DNA of 64,000 nucleotides from Symsagittifera roscoffensis (GCF_963678635.1 NC_087066.1:65509277-65573276); one strand, 5' to 3'. Counted from the stretch's first letter, positions 45,402 through 57,564 are shown. Numbers and translations are program-made. The notes: generated by a model from the sequence alone, not told the origin.

Positions 45402-47006
45402 TCACTTCGGCTTTTTCAGTGTCCTTCTTGACCTCTCTCCTCTCTCGGTTGACTTCGAGAGTTTAGTGATGAATGTCTCGAGAGATCTATTCAGAGGCTC
45501 AAACATCGAGGCATACATCGTCGTGTCCTGTGAGACTGTAGTCAGATCTGGCACTGAACTGACTTGTGGCACAGTTGGCAACCTTGTCTCCGGAGTAGCA
45601 TCTGCCTCCGGCGGGACTGGATTCGCCAGCCAGGCCTCGACGGGGCTGCCCTTGGCCGCTCCCTATTCCTAGGTTCGTAGTTCGTTCTCGAGCTTTGCTG
45701 GACCCTGGCATAGCTGCCCGTACCATCTCCATCATTCGCATGGCGTCAGCGCTCCCTTGGATTGGAACGCTCCTTTCAATTGCTCCCATTCAAGATCGCG
45801 TCAAGCTTCCGCATCATTAAGTCAGATTTGGCATCTAACCTTTTTTCCAGGCTAGTCATCGTATGGGCGTAGGTATTATCATGATCGTTCAACAATCGCT
45901 CGATCTCTCTTGTCATCCTAGCCTCTCTTTCTTCTGACTCCTTGTTTGCCTGTGCCCGGCTCTCCGCCAGGCATTGATCGCTGTTGCGAATCAATTGAGC
46001 CTGATCAACCCTCGCCTGCGACTTCACGTGCGTTAGTTCATCGTTCAAATTCTCTCGACCCTGGTGAGCTCTCTCGTCAACTTGATCTATTCTCTTCGTC
46101 ATGTCCCGTCTCAGTTCATCCAGACCATTCATTACGCCAGCGAACATGTCACTTATATCGCCAGTTGCCCCAAATGGCGGGGTTAGTCCCAAGGAAGATG
46201 AGGTCAACTGCGGCTGCAGCCTGGTATTTGATGACGCTTGCTCTTCGACGTCATCAATCTGTCGAACGTTGATGACGCTCCCATCTTTATCCCATCTGAC
46301 ATGGGCCTGGTCGGCGATGCGGACGACGCCTTCCTGCTCATGTCGTTCCTTGGGCACGGTGTGAAGTTCACATCCGGATGGGTTATCTCCGGGTGGTCAT
46401 AACTGGAAGATAAACCTTCAGTTCGTAGTGACGCCATGCGCTCATCGTACAAAGACTTCCAGCTCTTCTTGGCCTTCGAACCCGGTTGTTCTTCACTCGG
46501 GCTTATACTCGACATCATCGCGTTGTTGCTCTGCTTGGCCAGAGATGAGTGGGTATTAGCTGGATGTGAAAATTCTCTCCTCCACCTATGACTCTTGGTC
46601 TCCGATTTGGACATTCCCCTAAACAACACTTCCTCTCGCGGCTCGACCTCGGAACGCTCCGAGGTCTCCTCCATCCCTTCAACTTCCTCCCGCTCAGGTC
46701 CTCGCTCGGCTCACAGTCGGGTCGAATAAGCGTCCGTTCCCCTTCGTCAAAGGGGTCCACAAGCGTTTCGCTCGCGGGTCCGGCCTCGGCGCTCCGCCCT
46801 TGTTCGCCATCGAGATTTTTCTCGCTCCTTAGTTTCATTTCGCTGACTGAAAGATCAGGTTGACCTTTAGTCGATTCGTTTTCAGCAAACACGTCGGAAG
46901 AGCTGCTAAACAAAGATTGGCTACGCCTAGTTTTAAATTTTTGCGTGCTTTCCTTGCTCAGCCTGGGAATCTTAGTAGTCGATTCTAACGAGTCCCTGCG
47001 CTGCAT
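45402..47006 (-). pseudogene. Element 2 ORF1 and pre-capsid region
   Basis: The ORF1 start ATG is at 47006. Segments in three frames (47006-46515, 46674-46204, 46357-45776) correspond to the charged N-terminus and coiled coil of element 1 ORF1. The last ends at KLDAILNGSN, matching KLDAILRGST in element 1. The pre-capsid part (NRSLETFITKLSKSTERG near 45470) is in the -1 frame relative to ORF1, as in element 1, so the frame change predates the split of the two elements. Confidence 0.65.
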
Positions 47007-47454
47007 ACTTTGTAACAAATAACAATATTCTTACAATTTAATGTCGATGACCGCAAATAAGTTCAAGTTAAATTACTTAACGCTGCCTCTTCGATCTCGT
47101 AAGTATCAAAAATGTCTCTTAGATTTCTCAATGACAATCTTAGTGACTCAGCTAAAGTTACACAGAGGGCTTACTCAGTATTGATATAATGCTAACTCAA
47201 CCCTGTTGTACGGTATAACAGTATCACAAAATTTTCACAAGATATAATCAATACACAAAACACAATTGATAATCAGATAAGAATATCCTACAGGTGACAG
47301 CGACCTTTCGTCAGTATCAATTTACCGCCACACTCTTATCAAGTCACTGCTTTGTTAAAATCAAACAATCTTTGGTAAAAAGCAGTGATGATTCAGAAAC
47401 AGATCAATAAAACTTAGTCTTAAAGAAAAAGACTTCCTTCAATCGGAACGATCC

Positions 47455-47780
47455 GAAAGAACGAAGCCCAGGACACAGTCTTCTCAAGTGAGTGTGTATT
47501 TGCCTAATACACCCACCGAGGTCTTCTTTTAGGTGTCCTGCGTTTGCCTGAGCTGTCCGACTAAGTAGCTCAAGGCAACATCTGATCGAAAATTCCTAAA
47601 GTCTATGAAAAAGCTCCCCCACACCCGGAACGCTCCAAGTGCATGAGAGCAGGGAACAACTTTTCTTCTCAAGTGAGTGTGTATCTGCCTAACACACTCA
47701 CCGAGGTCTTCTTCTATGTGTTCCCGGATTGTCCGAGCTTTCCTATTAAGTAGCTCAAGGCAACCACACAACCGAAATCA
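47455..47780. repeat. Pair of 185-bp leader repeats with strong hairpins
   Basis: Copy 2 has a perfect 10-bp stem GTGAGTGTGT/ACACACTCAC with a 9-nt loop (47673-47701). Copy 1 has the imperfect equivalent at 47488-47517. Flanking tccgagct/tagctcaaggcaac sequences also repeat. A structured RNA signal such as packaging is possible but unproven. Confidence 0.65.
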
Positions 47781-49822
47781 CAAACAAAAAAATTTTTGGT
47801 TCGGGTACTTCTGATACACCCGATCTAGAATCCAAAGTTGATCACGAATTTCCGGGTCAAAATGGGCTCCTATGATCCTAATAAGCACGCCTAATATCCT
47901 AATATGGTCCTAACTAAATGGATATTTTCCGTTTCCCAAATTGCCACAGAAGGTTTCCTCAAGTTTCAACAAGGAGGGTTGTTAAGGGGTTTAAGTCTCT
48001 CCGGAGGGTTACTTCGGAGGGTTGTTAAGACACTTAGCCTACTTCGGAGAGTTACCTCGGAGGGTACCTTAGCCACCCAAGTGACTTCGGAGGGTTCCTC
48101 TTCACTCACTAAGGAGGGTCAATTAGAGGATTAATATGCTCCGGAGGGTTACCTCGGAGGGTTCTTCCAAAATTTTCAAATTTTTAACCTCACTTTTCTG
48201 CCGCTCGGAAGGTGACCTATAATTTGGACCCCCCGAACCAACAAATTCTAAAAAAATTTACTTTTCCGAGATTATCAACCCAAAAACGGTCCGGAAACGT
48301 GGTCCAAAACGTCGACTTATGGTACCAAAATTATCCCGATCGGTTGGCTAGTCTTTGAGAAATTGCCAAAAACGTGTTTGTCCAAATGGCCTTTTTTCAC
48401 CACCTATATAGGTTCTGAGAAACTTTTCCGCAATTCGTATTGAAAGTGCCTAAAAATAATTGAAACGAGCGTAGTAGCCCTGTACGGCACTGGAATTTTG
48501 CAAAAAACCGGACCAAAATTGGTTTGGAGACAAAAATTTGGCCAATAACTATCAAATTTGGACCCTCCGATTCCTTCCTTTTCCAATCCTTAAGTCGTTA
48601 GCTCTCTCCACGGAGCTAATCGGAGGGTTAGTCAAGAATTTTTCTGGCAGCCGAGCACGTTATGCTAGCACGCTCCTAACACGAAAAATTTTATTGCTCT
48701 AACTCTAAAAACTCAAAAACTCGATCCCCAAAACAGATTGACAAAATTCAGAAAATTATCGAAATTTTGATCGAAAAATTTTCGTTTTTTTCCAACTTCT
48801 ACTGAGTCTTTTCTCACGCGGTTTCTTTAGTCAGGGGGATCCAACTACGTAGCTACTCCCTATATAAAAGCTTTTTGCTGTTCGGAAAAGCTCAGATATC
48901 CAAAAATTTGGGGGTCTATAGTTTGTCGAAAATCAGTAATTTTCGACAAGATTTGGGTGTTTCTTGGGTCTAATTAGGAGATAAGTAATATATAATAAGG
49001 ATAATAACCTATTAGTAGTCGTTAATGAATAGTATTATACACCCTTTTGCACAAAAATACCCGAATTAAGACCCTTAACTCGGAAATTTCTAATCGATGG
49101 AGGGTACAATCGGACCACGCCAATCTTGCCCCCCACCACTTAAGTTTTGATGAAATAGTACCCGAACGATACTAAAATTGTTTCAACGATACCCAACAGT
49201 CGTTGTGGATGTTGTCCCTGATGTCCTCGTTGAGTGTGGAACAGGTCGGTCAGCTTGCCACTCTACCCTCCGGCCACCGGCAAAATCACCATTAACGTGC
49301 TTAAATACTCAAATTACACTCAAGGGAGGGTATCCAACCCTTCACCAAAACACACAAACTTTCTATCAGAAATGATATAAATCAATCTGAAACAACAACA
49401 AATAGGAAGATCAGATCACATCTCGTCCGGAAACAACATATAAACTGTCTATTTATGTTTTTTATTGTTTTTTGTCTTTTTTGGATTTTGTACTGTTTTT
49501 GTACTTTTTTGTTTTCAAATAAATTTATTTTTGGCTTTTTCTTGGTTATACACTTTTTTTATTTGGTTTTAAGCTTTCTCTTTAATTGTTTTTGGTCCCG
49601 GGACCTTGGGACAAGCGGGCTCATGACTTCCCACCTAACCCTCCGGCCCCCGGAATTTTCGGTGTTAACTAAGTTAAAAAGCTAAATAGTACTAGGCGGA
49701 GGGTACGCACCTTCCCCCTAGTAGAATAACGGTCTTTAAGGCCTCTAACTCGGGCATACGCCCGGAGCGGAGGGTTCGTCGCTGAAACGTTTGCTGATCA
49801 TGATGGTCTCATGCCTTTTACA

Positions 49823-49840
49823 GGCCACCCAGGAATGCCA
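49823..49840 (-). promoter_or_regulatory. Primer-binding-site-like sequence of element 2
   Basis: Minus TGGCATTCCTGGGTGGCC, 12 nt inside the 5' LTR end. Similar motif and spacing in element 1. Confidence 0.5.
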
Positions 49841-49852
49841 TAAAAACATCTA

Positions 49853-50738
49853 TGTAACATTCGCCCAAATACTACACAGCGACGGAGCGTAGAAAAAGTA
49901 CCTATTAACGACTGGCAGGCGTCAATTACCTTAATCCTACTGGTTTTTCACCGTCTCGACCTTGCCAGTTGATTTTCTGGTCTGTTTAGGGCTAATTAAA
50001 AAGTTACTATTTTTAGGCCATCAGTCAAACGACTTTTGATCAGCTTTCGTTTACATGCGAACACAACCACAGAGCTGAGCCTCGGATCCTCAGACTACGT
50101 GATTGCTATTAAAAACACGTCTCGAATACCCTATTTTGTTATGTTTTTGTGTGACAGTTCTATATTAAATCCATTGGAGATGGATTGACCCTTTCCTCTT
50201 TCTAGCTACTCATATTCTAAAATATCAAATTACACCGGTGTTAATTCAAAGTTCTATGGCATCCGAGTAGCTAAAAAGTTAGTTTTAAGCAATTTTTCAA
50301 CATATAACAGTCTCTGGGGGGCCAAGCCTCCGATCCCGTGTTCTTCTCGAGATAACGTTGTTATCTCTCCCAATTTGTGGCACGGGAGGGTTCCGCTGAA
50401 TATATCTTCCCCACTGAAGCCTCCTTTTCCACTATTTTCCTCTGCTAAGGATCTTATCGTGTGTTATTGCCACGATAAGAGGCTTCGTTTTTCTCGTTTT
50501 CTCGTGCGACTGTTTTTCACTATATTTGTAGTTGTTCTGTTTTTTCGTTCTTTTTCGTCAAAATGGCTGTCTTTTTGTATTTCTGAGAAATACTTGCCCG
50601 TTAATCGAAATTTTAAAAATTTAAACTTCCGGAATATTTCGACCCTCCTTCGCAGCACTTTTTTGTTACTAAGGCCTTTAGTCGTCTTTTTCTGTCCCGC
50701 CGGAAGGTTGCGCTGTGCCAATCTGGCAGAATGGCACA
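49853..50738 (-). repeat. 5' LTR of element 2
   Basis: Partner of 24534-25419. Minus strand TGTGCCATTCTG ... CGAATGTTACA, with TG/CA ends. Both hairpins are retained (50349-50367 and 50453-50479). Its last 153 bp (from 50586) are included in the 3118-bp tandem unit to the right. Confidence 0.85.
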
Positions 50739-51600
50739 TTTTCAACGTAATGGAGAAATTACTTAGCTTGCTGCACTGACTTATCTTTCTCCCTTGTCGC
50801 GATGCATGCTCTACAGAACCAGACGGTTTCACTTATATTTCGATACACATCATCTGATATACCAACGCAATTTACTTGATACCAGTTCAAACAGCATTCC
50901 CATTCGACACCTTTTGACCTGTACGTGACCTTCTGATTGCTCTCTTGAACATATTCCGTTAAGATCTTTTTCGGGCGAAAACATTTCGGGAATATCCCTC
51001 GATAGTGCAGTTTCGTACTGCTTCAACCAAAGATTAGCTAAACTAACGGCAAGAGATGCCCCTATCGCCAAACCATCTTTCTGAACATACCATGTTTCAT
51101 TGCACTTGAAATGGACTTGACTAACTGTCATGTTTAGCGGTTTTCCTAGCAATTGATGGTGGTTCATCTTGCTCATACAGTTTTCTCAGAGCTATGTCTC
51201 TTGCTTCTTTGAGTGGAATATTTGTATACAAACTCTTCACATCTAGAGATATAAAATTTTCATTGGGCTCAAGACTAATGCTCTCTAAGATGTCTCTCGC
51301 ATCTAGTGAGTTGGTTTCGATGTTTGCGCCCTCAACTTGCAAGAACCTTGTTCAAGTTATCATAAGAGCTACCAGGCAATGAGAGGAGCGGTCATAATGG
51401 GGTACTTTCTTTATGCACCTTCGCCAACCCATAAAGCCTGGCGGGCTGCCCACCAGTAAACCTTATCCTTGTTTAGAGATTTTGTTTTATTTCGTCTTTT
51501 TTCCTCATAGCCAACAACTCCTTATTGATATCTCTTTCTAACTTCATAACAATCGCACCACTTGTTAATAGGGGCGAAATTTATCACTTTGTATTTTATG
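50739..51600 (-). pseudogene. Penelope-like element, N-terminal RT part with PHD-like insert (copy 1)
   Basis: The minus strand reads the PLE RT motifs RLYGLAKVHKEST, LPGSSYDNLNKVLAS, ENFISLDVKSLYTNIPLKEA and YVQKDGLAIGASLAVSLANL. Then, near 50955-50760 and in a shifted frame, a cysteine-rich stretch (CCLNWYQVNCVGISDDVYRN, VWFCRACIA) resembles a PHD finger. It ends FLHYVEN, the position of the YVDD motif, exactly at the LTR boundary. Stops and frameshifts show it is dead. The remainder is at 23620-24533. Confidence 0.75.
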
Positions 51601-52009
51601 TGGCATGTGGGGGGGGATCGTTTTCACAAAAAATCTCAAATTGAAAAAAAATTCATTTACTTTTTTAAATTTAGTTTTTTATAAAAGTTTTCATGTTATT
51701 ACTGCTTAATAGGCCTCAAAAGACAGTCAGAATTTGCAGGGTTTTGCCCTGATTTGAGCAGTCTTGTTAAGTTTTGCTATCAAAAGTGCTTAAGTTCAAG
51801 GCGTTCGCTGAGATCTTCCCATTGTTTTAAGATTTTCATTTTTTGTGGTCGGAACTTTTTGTGCTACTTGCACCGAACTGATTTTGCTTGTTTCTTTTTG
51901 CGTTTTTTTAGTAGGTGCACAGTTATTTTGATAGACTGACTATGTGTTACTAACTCGAAAACGTCTCGTTCTCATTGACTTGTTTTAATCCTACTAATTT
52001 TTTTTTCAG

Positions 52010-52122
52010 AGTGATTATGGAGTCGTTTCGACAAACAGCAAGTCAGAACTGGGCCGACTTTAAGGTGTTTCTGTACAACAAGGAAACCAAAGAAGTTGCT
52101 GGCAGAACTGGAAAAATTTGGG
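52010..52122 (+). CDS. ATP1B: Na+/K+-ATPase beta subunit first coding exon (duplicate copy 1)
   Basis: A tttttttcag acceptor precedes the exon. ATG at 52017 starts 35 codons plus one base, and gtatgt follows as donor (phase 1). The peptide includes WADFKVFLYNKETKEV and then AGRTGKIW. The family's cytoplasmic N-terminus has a W-x-x-F-x-(Y/W)N pattern followed by GRT..SW just before the single membrane span. Here Gly before GRT is Ala and the Ser of SW is Ile, unlike copy 3. This copy, like copy 2, is probably a by-product of the 3118-bp duplication. No second exon lies beside it. Confidence 0.75.
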
Positions 52123-53342
52123 GTATGTGTATGAACATGTCTATTTATAGCTAATGCTAAAATGTTGGCAATAGCTTTTCGGCCAGCGAATCTGAACCCA
52201 AGTTATTTAACCTATTAAAGAAAAGCTAAATTATAAAAGGGGCCCTTCCGTTTAGGTACGGTTGTGCTCAACCCATTTGAAATATCGTTGTTTTGGCATA
52301 TTTGAAATATCGTTATCGTATCGGCGAAATTTGTTTTGATCTTCAACTCAATCAAGTGCAGTCGGTTTGTTAGTCAAAGCATTTCTTGAAACTGTTGCAA
52401 TTCGCAGATCAAATCTGTTATAATCGGACTATTTTTTTTCAAACACAAATTGCAAAATTAGTCTGCTAGCATTGAAAGGAAGTTTTAAATTTTTATAAAA
52501 CTATTAAGCTATTATAACTGCTTGGAACTGAATCAAATAATCCAAGAATAAAATAGTTTTAAAATGTATCAGTATAAGTGAGTTTTTTTTAGTTGTGGTC
52601 ATCTAAGATGATGTTTTCATAGGATGCAGGTTTTGTTATTTGGCGGAGAACACAACAAAATTTGATTGCATCAGTCGGTGACCATAATTTAAATTGAACT
52701 ATTTTTCAAGACTATAAGCTTCAGGTTTTTTGACCTCATATTCATAGATCGTATTCTTCTACACTTTATTGTCCGCTTAAAAGGACATTTTTTGCCACAA
52801 ACTAAATAGAACATTTCTATAGTTAATGCCAGCGCAATGTCGAAGTTTCCACGTAATTGTGGTATGACTGGATGTATTGGCTCATGGAATGGCATGCAAG
52901 GTAGAAAAACTTCGCTTCCCATGTGTAACTCCCGCTACTTACATTCATGAAACCATATAACCAATTGCTGTGCAAAGGGCTCATAATGTTCTGACCATGG
53001 TATTTTAAGAAAGCAGTGGGGTGAGTTAGATAATAATTCGGAGACTTGGAGATTGTAGCCAAAATAACGTTTAGAGGCATTTCTTACTCGTTACATAGTC
53101 CATTAAGTGCGAAGTAGACTGAAAACATATAGTTTTTCTCAACTCTGAAACAATATATTTTTTGCTGGAATCCACATCATGATTTAGCGAAAATGCGAGC
53201 GGTATTCTTAAGTATCTCAAAGACTTCAGAAAGATTCAACTACTAGATCCGAGAGAAACGTAGGGTTGTATAAATGATCAATTCGTTTTTGTTGAAAGCT
53301 ATGAAAAGCATGACTGAAAGAAAATAAAATTGAAGTTTTAAT
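52123..53342. other. Intron-like DNA of unit copy 1
   Basis: AT-rich. Short minus-strand open frames (52689-53080) are repeated with the unit but match nothing I recognise. Confidence 0.4.
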
Positions 53343-53703
53343 TTAGTTCATGGGGCATGACGTCACAGTTCTAGATATCGCTGTCATTATTTTTTTTGCG
53401 AAAACATAGGAGATCGTGATACGAAAGCGGCAGTATTCGAATTTTTGAGTCTCTGTTTGTAGGAGATTGAGAGTCCATCTAATTGCTTTCTTCTCTAGGT
53501 TTTCAACTAATTTCAGCTGTTCTGTTTGGTTTCCAGACTTCAGACCCGTATGATATAATTGGTTCAATTTAGCCACAAGGAGGTATTTAGCTTTGATGAC
53601 AGAGATACACTCTTAGATAATTTTTTTCTTAAATTGGTAGAATGCTCCAATGGTTTTTGCAACTGATTTCCCAGAGTTGGCATAGCGAGAGGTTTTTGGA
53701 GAC
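53343..53703 (-). pseudogene. End of a LINE reverse transcriptase (unit copy 1)
   Basis: AKLNQLYHTGL and LVENLEKKAIRWTL resemble the C-terminal part of non-LTR RTs. The upstream RT motifs of the same LINE are only present right of 61721. Confidence 0.55.
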
Positions 53704-53856
53704 CAAATACTTGCCCGTTAATCGAAATTTTAAAAATTTAAACTTCCGGAATATTTCGACCCTCCTTCGCAGCACTTTTTTGTTACTAAGGCCTTTAGTC
53801 GTCTTTTTCTGTCCCGCCGGAAGGTTGCGCTGTGCCAATCTGGCAGAATGGCACAT

Positions 53857-54718
53857 TTTCAACGTAATGGAGAAATTACTTAGCTTGCTGCACTGACTTA
53901 TCTTTCTCTGTTGTCGCGATGCATGCTCTACAGAACCAGACGGTTTCACTTATATTTCGATACACATCATCTGATATACCAACGCAATTTACTTGATACC
54001 AGTTCAAACAGCATTCCCATTCGACACCTTTTGACCTGTACGTGACCTTCTGATTGCTCTCTTGAACATATTTCGTTAAGATCTTTTTCGGGCGAAAACA
54101 TTTCGGGAATATCCCTCGATAGTGCAGTTTCGTACTGCTTCAACCAAAGATTAGCTAAACTAACGGCAAGAGATGCCCCTATCGCCAAACCATCTTTCTG
54201 AACATACCATGTTTCATTGCACTTGAAATGGACTTGACTAACTGTCATGTTTAGCGGTTTTCCTAGCAATTGATGGTGGTTCATCTTGCTCATACAGTTT
54301 TCTCAGAGCTATGTCTCTTGCTTCTTTGAGTGGAATATTTGTATACAAACTCTTCACATCTAGAGATATAAAATTTTCATTGGGCTCAAGACTAATGCTC
54401 TCTAAGATGTCTCTCGCATCTAGTGAGTTGGTTTCGATGTTTGCGCCCTCAACTTGCAAGAACCTTGTTCAAGTTATCATAAGAGCTACCAGGCAATGAG
54501 AGGAGCGGTCATAATGGGGTACTTTCTTTATGCACCTTCGCCAACCCATAAAGCCTGGCGGGCTGCCCACCAGTAAACCTTATCCTTGTTTAGAGATTTT
54601 GTTTTATTTCGTCTTTTTTCCTCATAGCCAACAACTCCTTATTGATATCTCTTTCTAACTTCATAACAATCGCACCACTTGTTAATAGGGGCGAAATTTA
54701 TCACTTTGTATTTTATGT
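53857..54718 (-). pseudogene. Penelope-like RT fragment (copy 2)
   Basis: Duplicate of 50739-51600 with the same disabling changes. Confidence 0.7.
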
Positions 54719-55127
54719 GGCATGTGGGGGGGGGATCGTTTTCACAAAAAATCTCAAATTGAAAAAAAATTCATTTACTTTTTTAAATTTAGTTTTTTAT
54801 AAAAGTTTTCATGTTATTACTGCTTAATAGGCCTCAAAAGACAGTCAGAATTTGCAGGGTTTTGCCCTGATTTGAGCAGTCTTGTTAAGTTTTGCTATCA
54901 AAAGTGCTTAAGTTCAAGGCGTTCGCTGAGATCTTCCCATTGTTTTAAGATTTTCATTTTTTGTGGTCGGAACTTTTTGTGCTACTTGCACCGAACTGAT
55001 TTTGCTTGTTTCTTTTTGCGTTTTTTTAGTAGGTGCACAGTTATTTTGATAGACTGACTATGTGTTACTAACTCGAAAACGTCTCGTTCTCATTGACTTG
55101 TTTTAATCCTACTAATTTTTTTTTCAG

Positions 55128-55240
55128 AGTGATTATGGAGTCGTTTCGACAAACAGCAAGTCAGAACTGGGCCGACTTTAAGGTGTTTCTGTACAACAAG
55201 GAAACCAAAGAAGTTGCTGGCAGAACTGGAAAAATTTGGG
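55128..55240 (+). CDS. ATP1B: Na+/K+-ATPase beta first coding exon (duplicate copy 2)
   Basis: ATG at 55135, same splice signals and same Ala/Ile changes (AGRTGKIW) as copy 1. Probably redundant. Confidence 0.7.
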
Positions 55241-56460
55241 GTATGTGTATGAACATGTCTATTTATAGCTAATGCTAAAATGTTGGCAATAGCTTTTCGG
55301 CCAGCGAATCTGAACCCAAGTTATTTAACCTATTAAAGAAAAGCTAAATTATAAAAGGGGCCCTTCCGTTTAGGTACGGTTGTGCTCAACCCATTTGAAA
55401 TATCGTTGTTTTGGCATATTTGAAATATCGTTATCGTATCGGCGAAATTTGTTTTGATCTTCAACTCAATCAAGTGCAGTCGGTTTGTTAGTCAAAGCAT
55501 TTCTTGAAACTGTTGCAATTCGCAGATCAAATCTGTTATAATCGGACTATTTTTTTTCAAACACAAATTGCAAAATTAGTCTGCTAGCATTGAAAGGAAG
55601 TTTTAAATTTCTATAAAACTATTAAGCTATTATAACTGCTTGGAACTGAATCAAATAATCCAAGAATAAAATAGTTTTAAAATGTATCAGTATAAGTGAG
55701 TTTTTTTTAGTTGTGGTCATCTAAGATGATGTTTTCATAGGATGCAGGTTTTGTTATTTGGCGGAGAACACAACAAAATTTGATTGCATCAGTCGGTGAC
55801 CATAATTTAAATTGAACTATTTTTCAAGACTATAAGCTTCAGGTTTTTTGACCTCATATTCATAGATCGTATTCTTCTACACTTTATTGTCCGCTTAAAA
55901 GGACATTTTTTGCCACAAACTAAATAGAACATTTCTATAGTTAATGCCAGCGCAATGTCGAAGTTTCCACGTAATTGTGGTATGACTGGATGTATTGGCT
56001 CATGGAATGGCATGCAAGGTAGAAGAACTTCGCTTCCCATGTGTAACTCCCGCTACTTACATTCATGAAACCATATAACCAATTGCTGTGCAAAGGGCTC
56101 ATAATGTTCTGACCATGGTATTTTAAGAAAGCAGTGGGGTGAGTTAGATAATAATTCGGAGACTTGGAGATTGTAGCCAAAATAACGTTTAGAGGCATTT
56201 CTTACTCGTTACATAGTCCATTAAGTGCGAAGTAGACTGAAAACATATAGTTTTTCTCAACTCTGAAACAATATATTTTTTGCTGGAATCCACATCATGA
56301 TTTAGCGAAAATGCGAGCGGTATTCTTAAGTATCTCAAAGACTTCAGAAAGATTCAACTACTAGATCCGAGAGAAACGTAGGGTTGTATAAATGATCAAT
56401 TCGTTTTTGTTGAAAGCTATGAAAAGCATGACTGAAAGAAAATAAAATTGAAGTTTTAAT

Positions 56461-56821
56461 TTAGTTCATGGGGCATGACGTCACAGTTCTAGATATCGCT
56501 GTCATTATTTTTTTTGCGAAAACATAGGAGATCGTGATACGAAAGCGGCAGTATTCGAATTTTTGAGTCTCTGTTTGTAGGAGATTGAGAGTCCATCTAA
56601 TTGCTTTCTTCTCTAGGTTTTCAACTAATTTCAGCTGTTCTGTTTGGTTTCCAGACTTCAGACCCGTATGATATAATTGGTTCAATTTAGCCACAAGGAG
56701 GTATTTAGCTTTGATGACAGAGATACACTCTTAGATAATTTTTTTCTTAAATTGGTAGAATGCTCCAATGGTTTTTGCAACTGATTTCCCAGAGTTGGCA
56801 TAGCGAGAGGTTTTTGGAGAC
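56461..56821 (-). pseudogene. End of a LINE reverse transcriptase (unit copy 2)
   Basis: Duplicate of 53343-53703. Confidence 0.55.
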
Positions 56822-57564
56822 CAAATACTTGCCCGTTAATCGAAATTTTAAAAATTTAAACTTCCGGAATATTTCGACCCTCCTTCGCAGCACTTTTTTG
56901 TTACTAAGGCCTTTAGTCGTCTTTTTCTGTCCCGCCGGAAGGTTGCGCTGTGCCAATCTGGCAGAATGGCACATTTTCAACGTAATGGAGAAATTACTTA
57001 GCTTGCTGCACTGACTTATCTTTCTCTGTTGTCGCGATGCATGCTCTACAGAACCAGACGGTTTCACTTATATTTCGATACACATCATCTGATATACCAA
57101 CGCAATTTACTTGATACCAGTTCAAACAGCATTCCCATTCGACACCTTTTGACCTGTACGTGACCTTCTGATTGCTCTCTTGAACATATTTCGTTAAGAT
57201 CTTTTTCGGGCGAAAACATTTCGGGAATATCCCTCGATAGTGCAGTTTCGTACTGCTTCAACCAAAGATTAGCTAAACTAACGGCAAGAGATGCCCCTAT
57301 CGCCAAACCATCTTTCTGAACATACCATGTTTCATTGCACTTGAAATGGACTTGACTAACTGTCATGTTTAGCGGTTTTCCTAGCAATTGATGGTGGTTC
57401 ATCTTGCTCATACAGTTTTCTCAGAGCTATGTCTCTTGCTTCTTTGAGTGGAATATTTGTATACAAACTCTTCACCAAATTAAAACTCTTCACCAAATTA
57501 AATTTCTAGCGATCAGTCGGTTCATTTTAATGTCTTATTTTTAATTTCGCTTTTAATCGCCAAC

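Larger units (their letters stand above)
47007..49852 (-). other. 5' leader of element 2
   Basis: Non-coding. It contains a 185-bp repeat pair with hairpins (47455-47780), a cluster of cggagggtt words (47960-48170) and further scattered copies. A TATATAAAA motif on the plus strand is at 48862-48870. 49130-49440 resembles relics at 13310 and 18200-18600. The PBS-like site is at 49823-49840. Confidence 0.6.
24534..50738 (-). mobile_element. Complete but inactivated 26.2-kb giant LTR retrotransposon, element 2
   Basis: It is bounded by direct repeats 24534-25419 and 49853-50738, both 886 bp and aligned at a constant offset of 25319. I count roughly 30-35 mismatches by eye (about 96% identity). 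The minus-strand order is 5' LTR, PBS, 2.8-kb leader, ORF1, ORF2 (capsid to macro-like), spacer, an 11-kb ORF3 region, 3' non-coding region, purine tract, 3' LTR. Flanks fit a T-rich 4-bp target duplication (low complexity, so weak). Both flanks are parts of one PLE RT gene, which independently confirms the boundaries. All ORFs carry stops or frameshifts. Confidence 0.85.
50586..53703. repeat. 3118-bp tandem unit, copy 1
   Basis: It contains the LTR end, PLE RT fragment, ATPase-beta exon and flanking intron, and the end of a LINE RT. The unit start aaatacttgcccg lies inside the LTR and the unit end is ...tttttggagacc. The duplication therefore happened after element 2 inserted. Confidence 0.9.
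53704..56821. repeat. 3118-bp tandem unit, copy 2
   Basis: Near-identical to copy 1, with differences of a few bases (for example near 53909, 54072 and 56023). Confidence 0.9.

Noticed and set aside
24534-50738. An envelope gene making element 2 an errantivirus-like provirus
   Set aside because: No signal peptide, furin site or convincing transmembrane anchor was seen in the ORF3 segments.
52689-53080. Small minus-strand frames in each 3.1-kb unit as genes
   Set aside because: They repeat only because the unit repeats; no start context, domain or homology was recognised.
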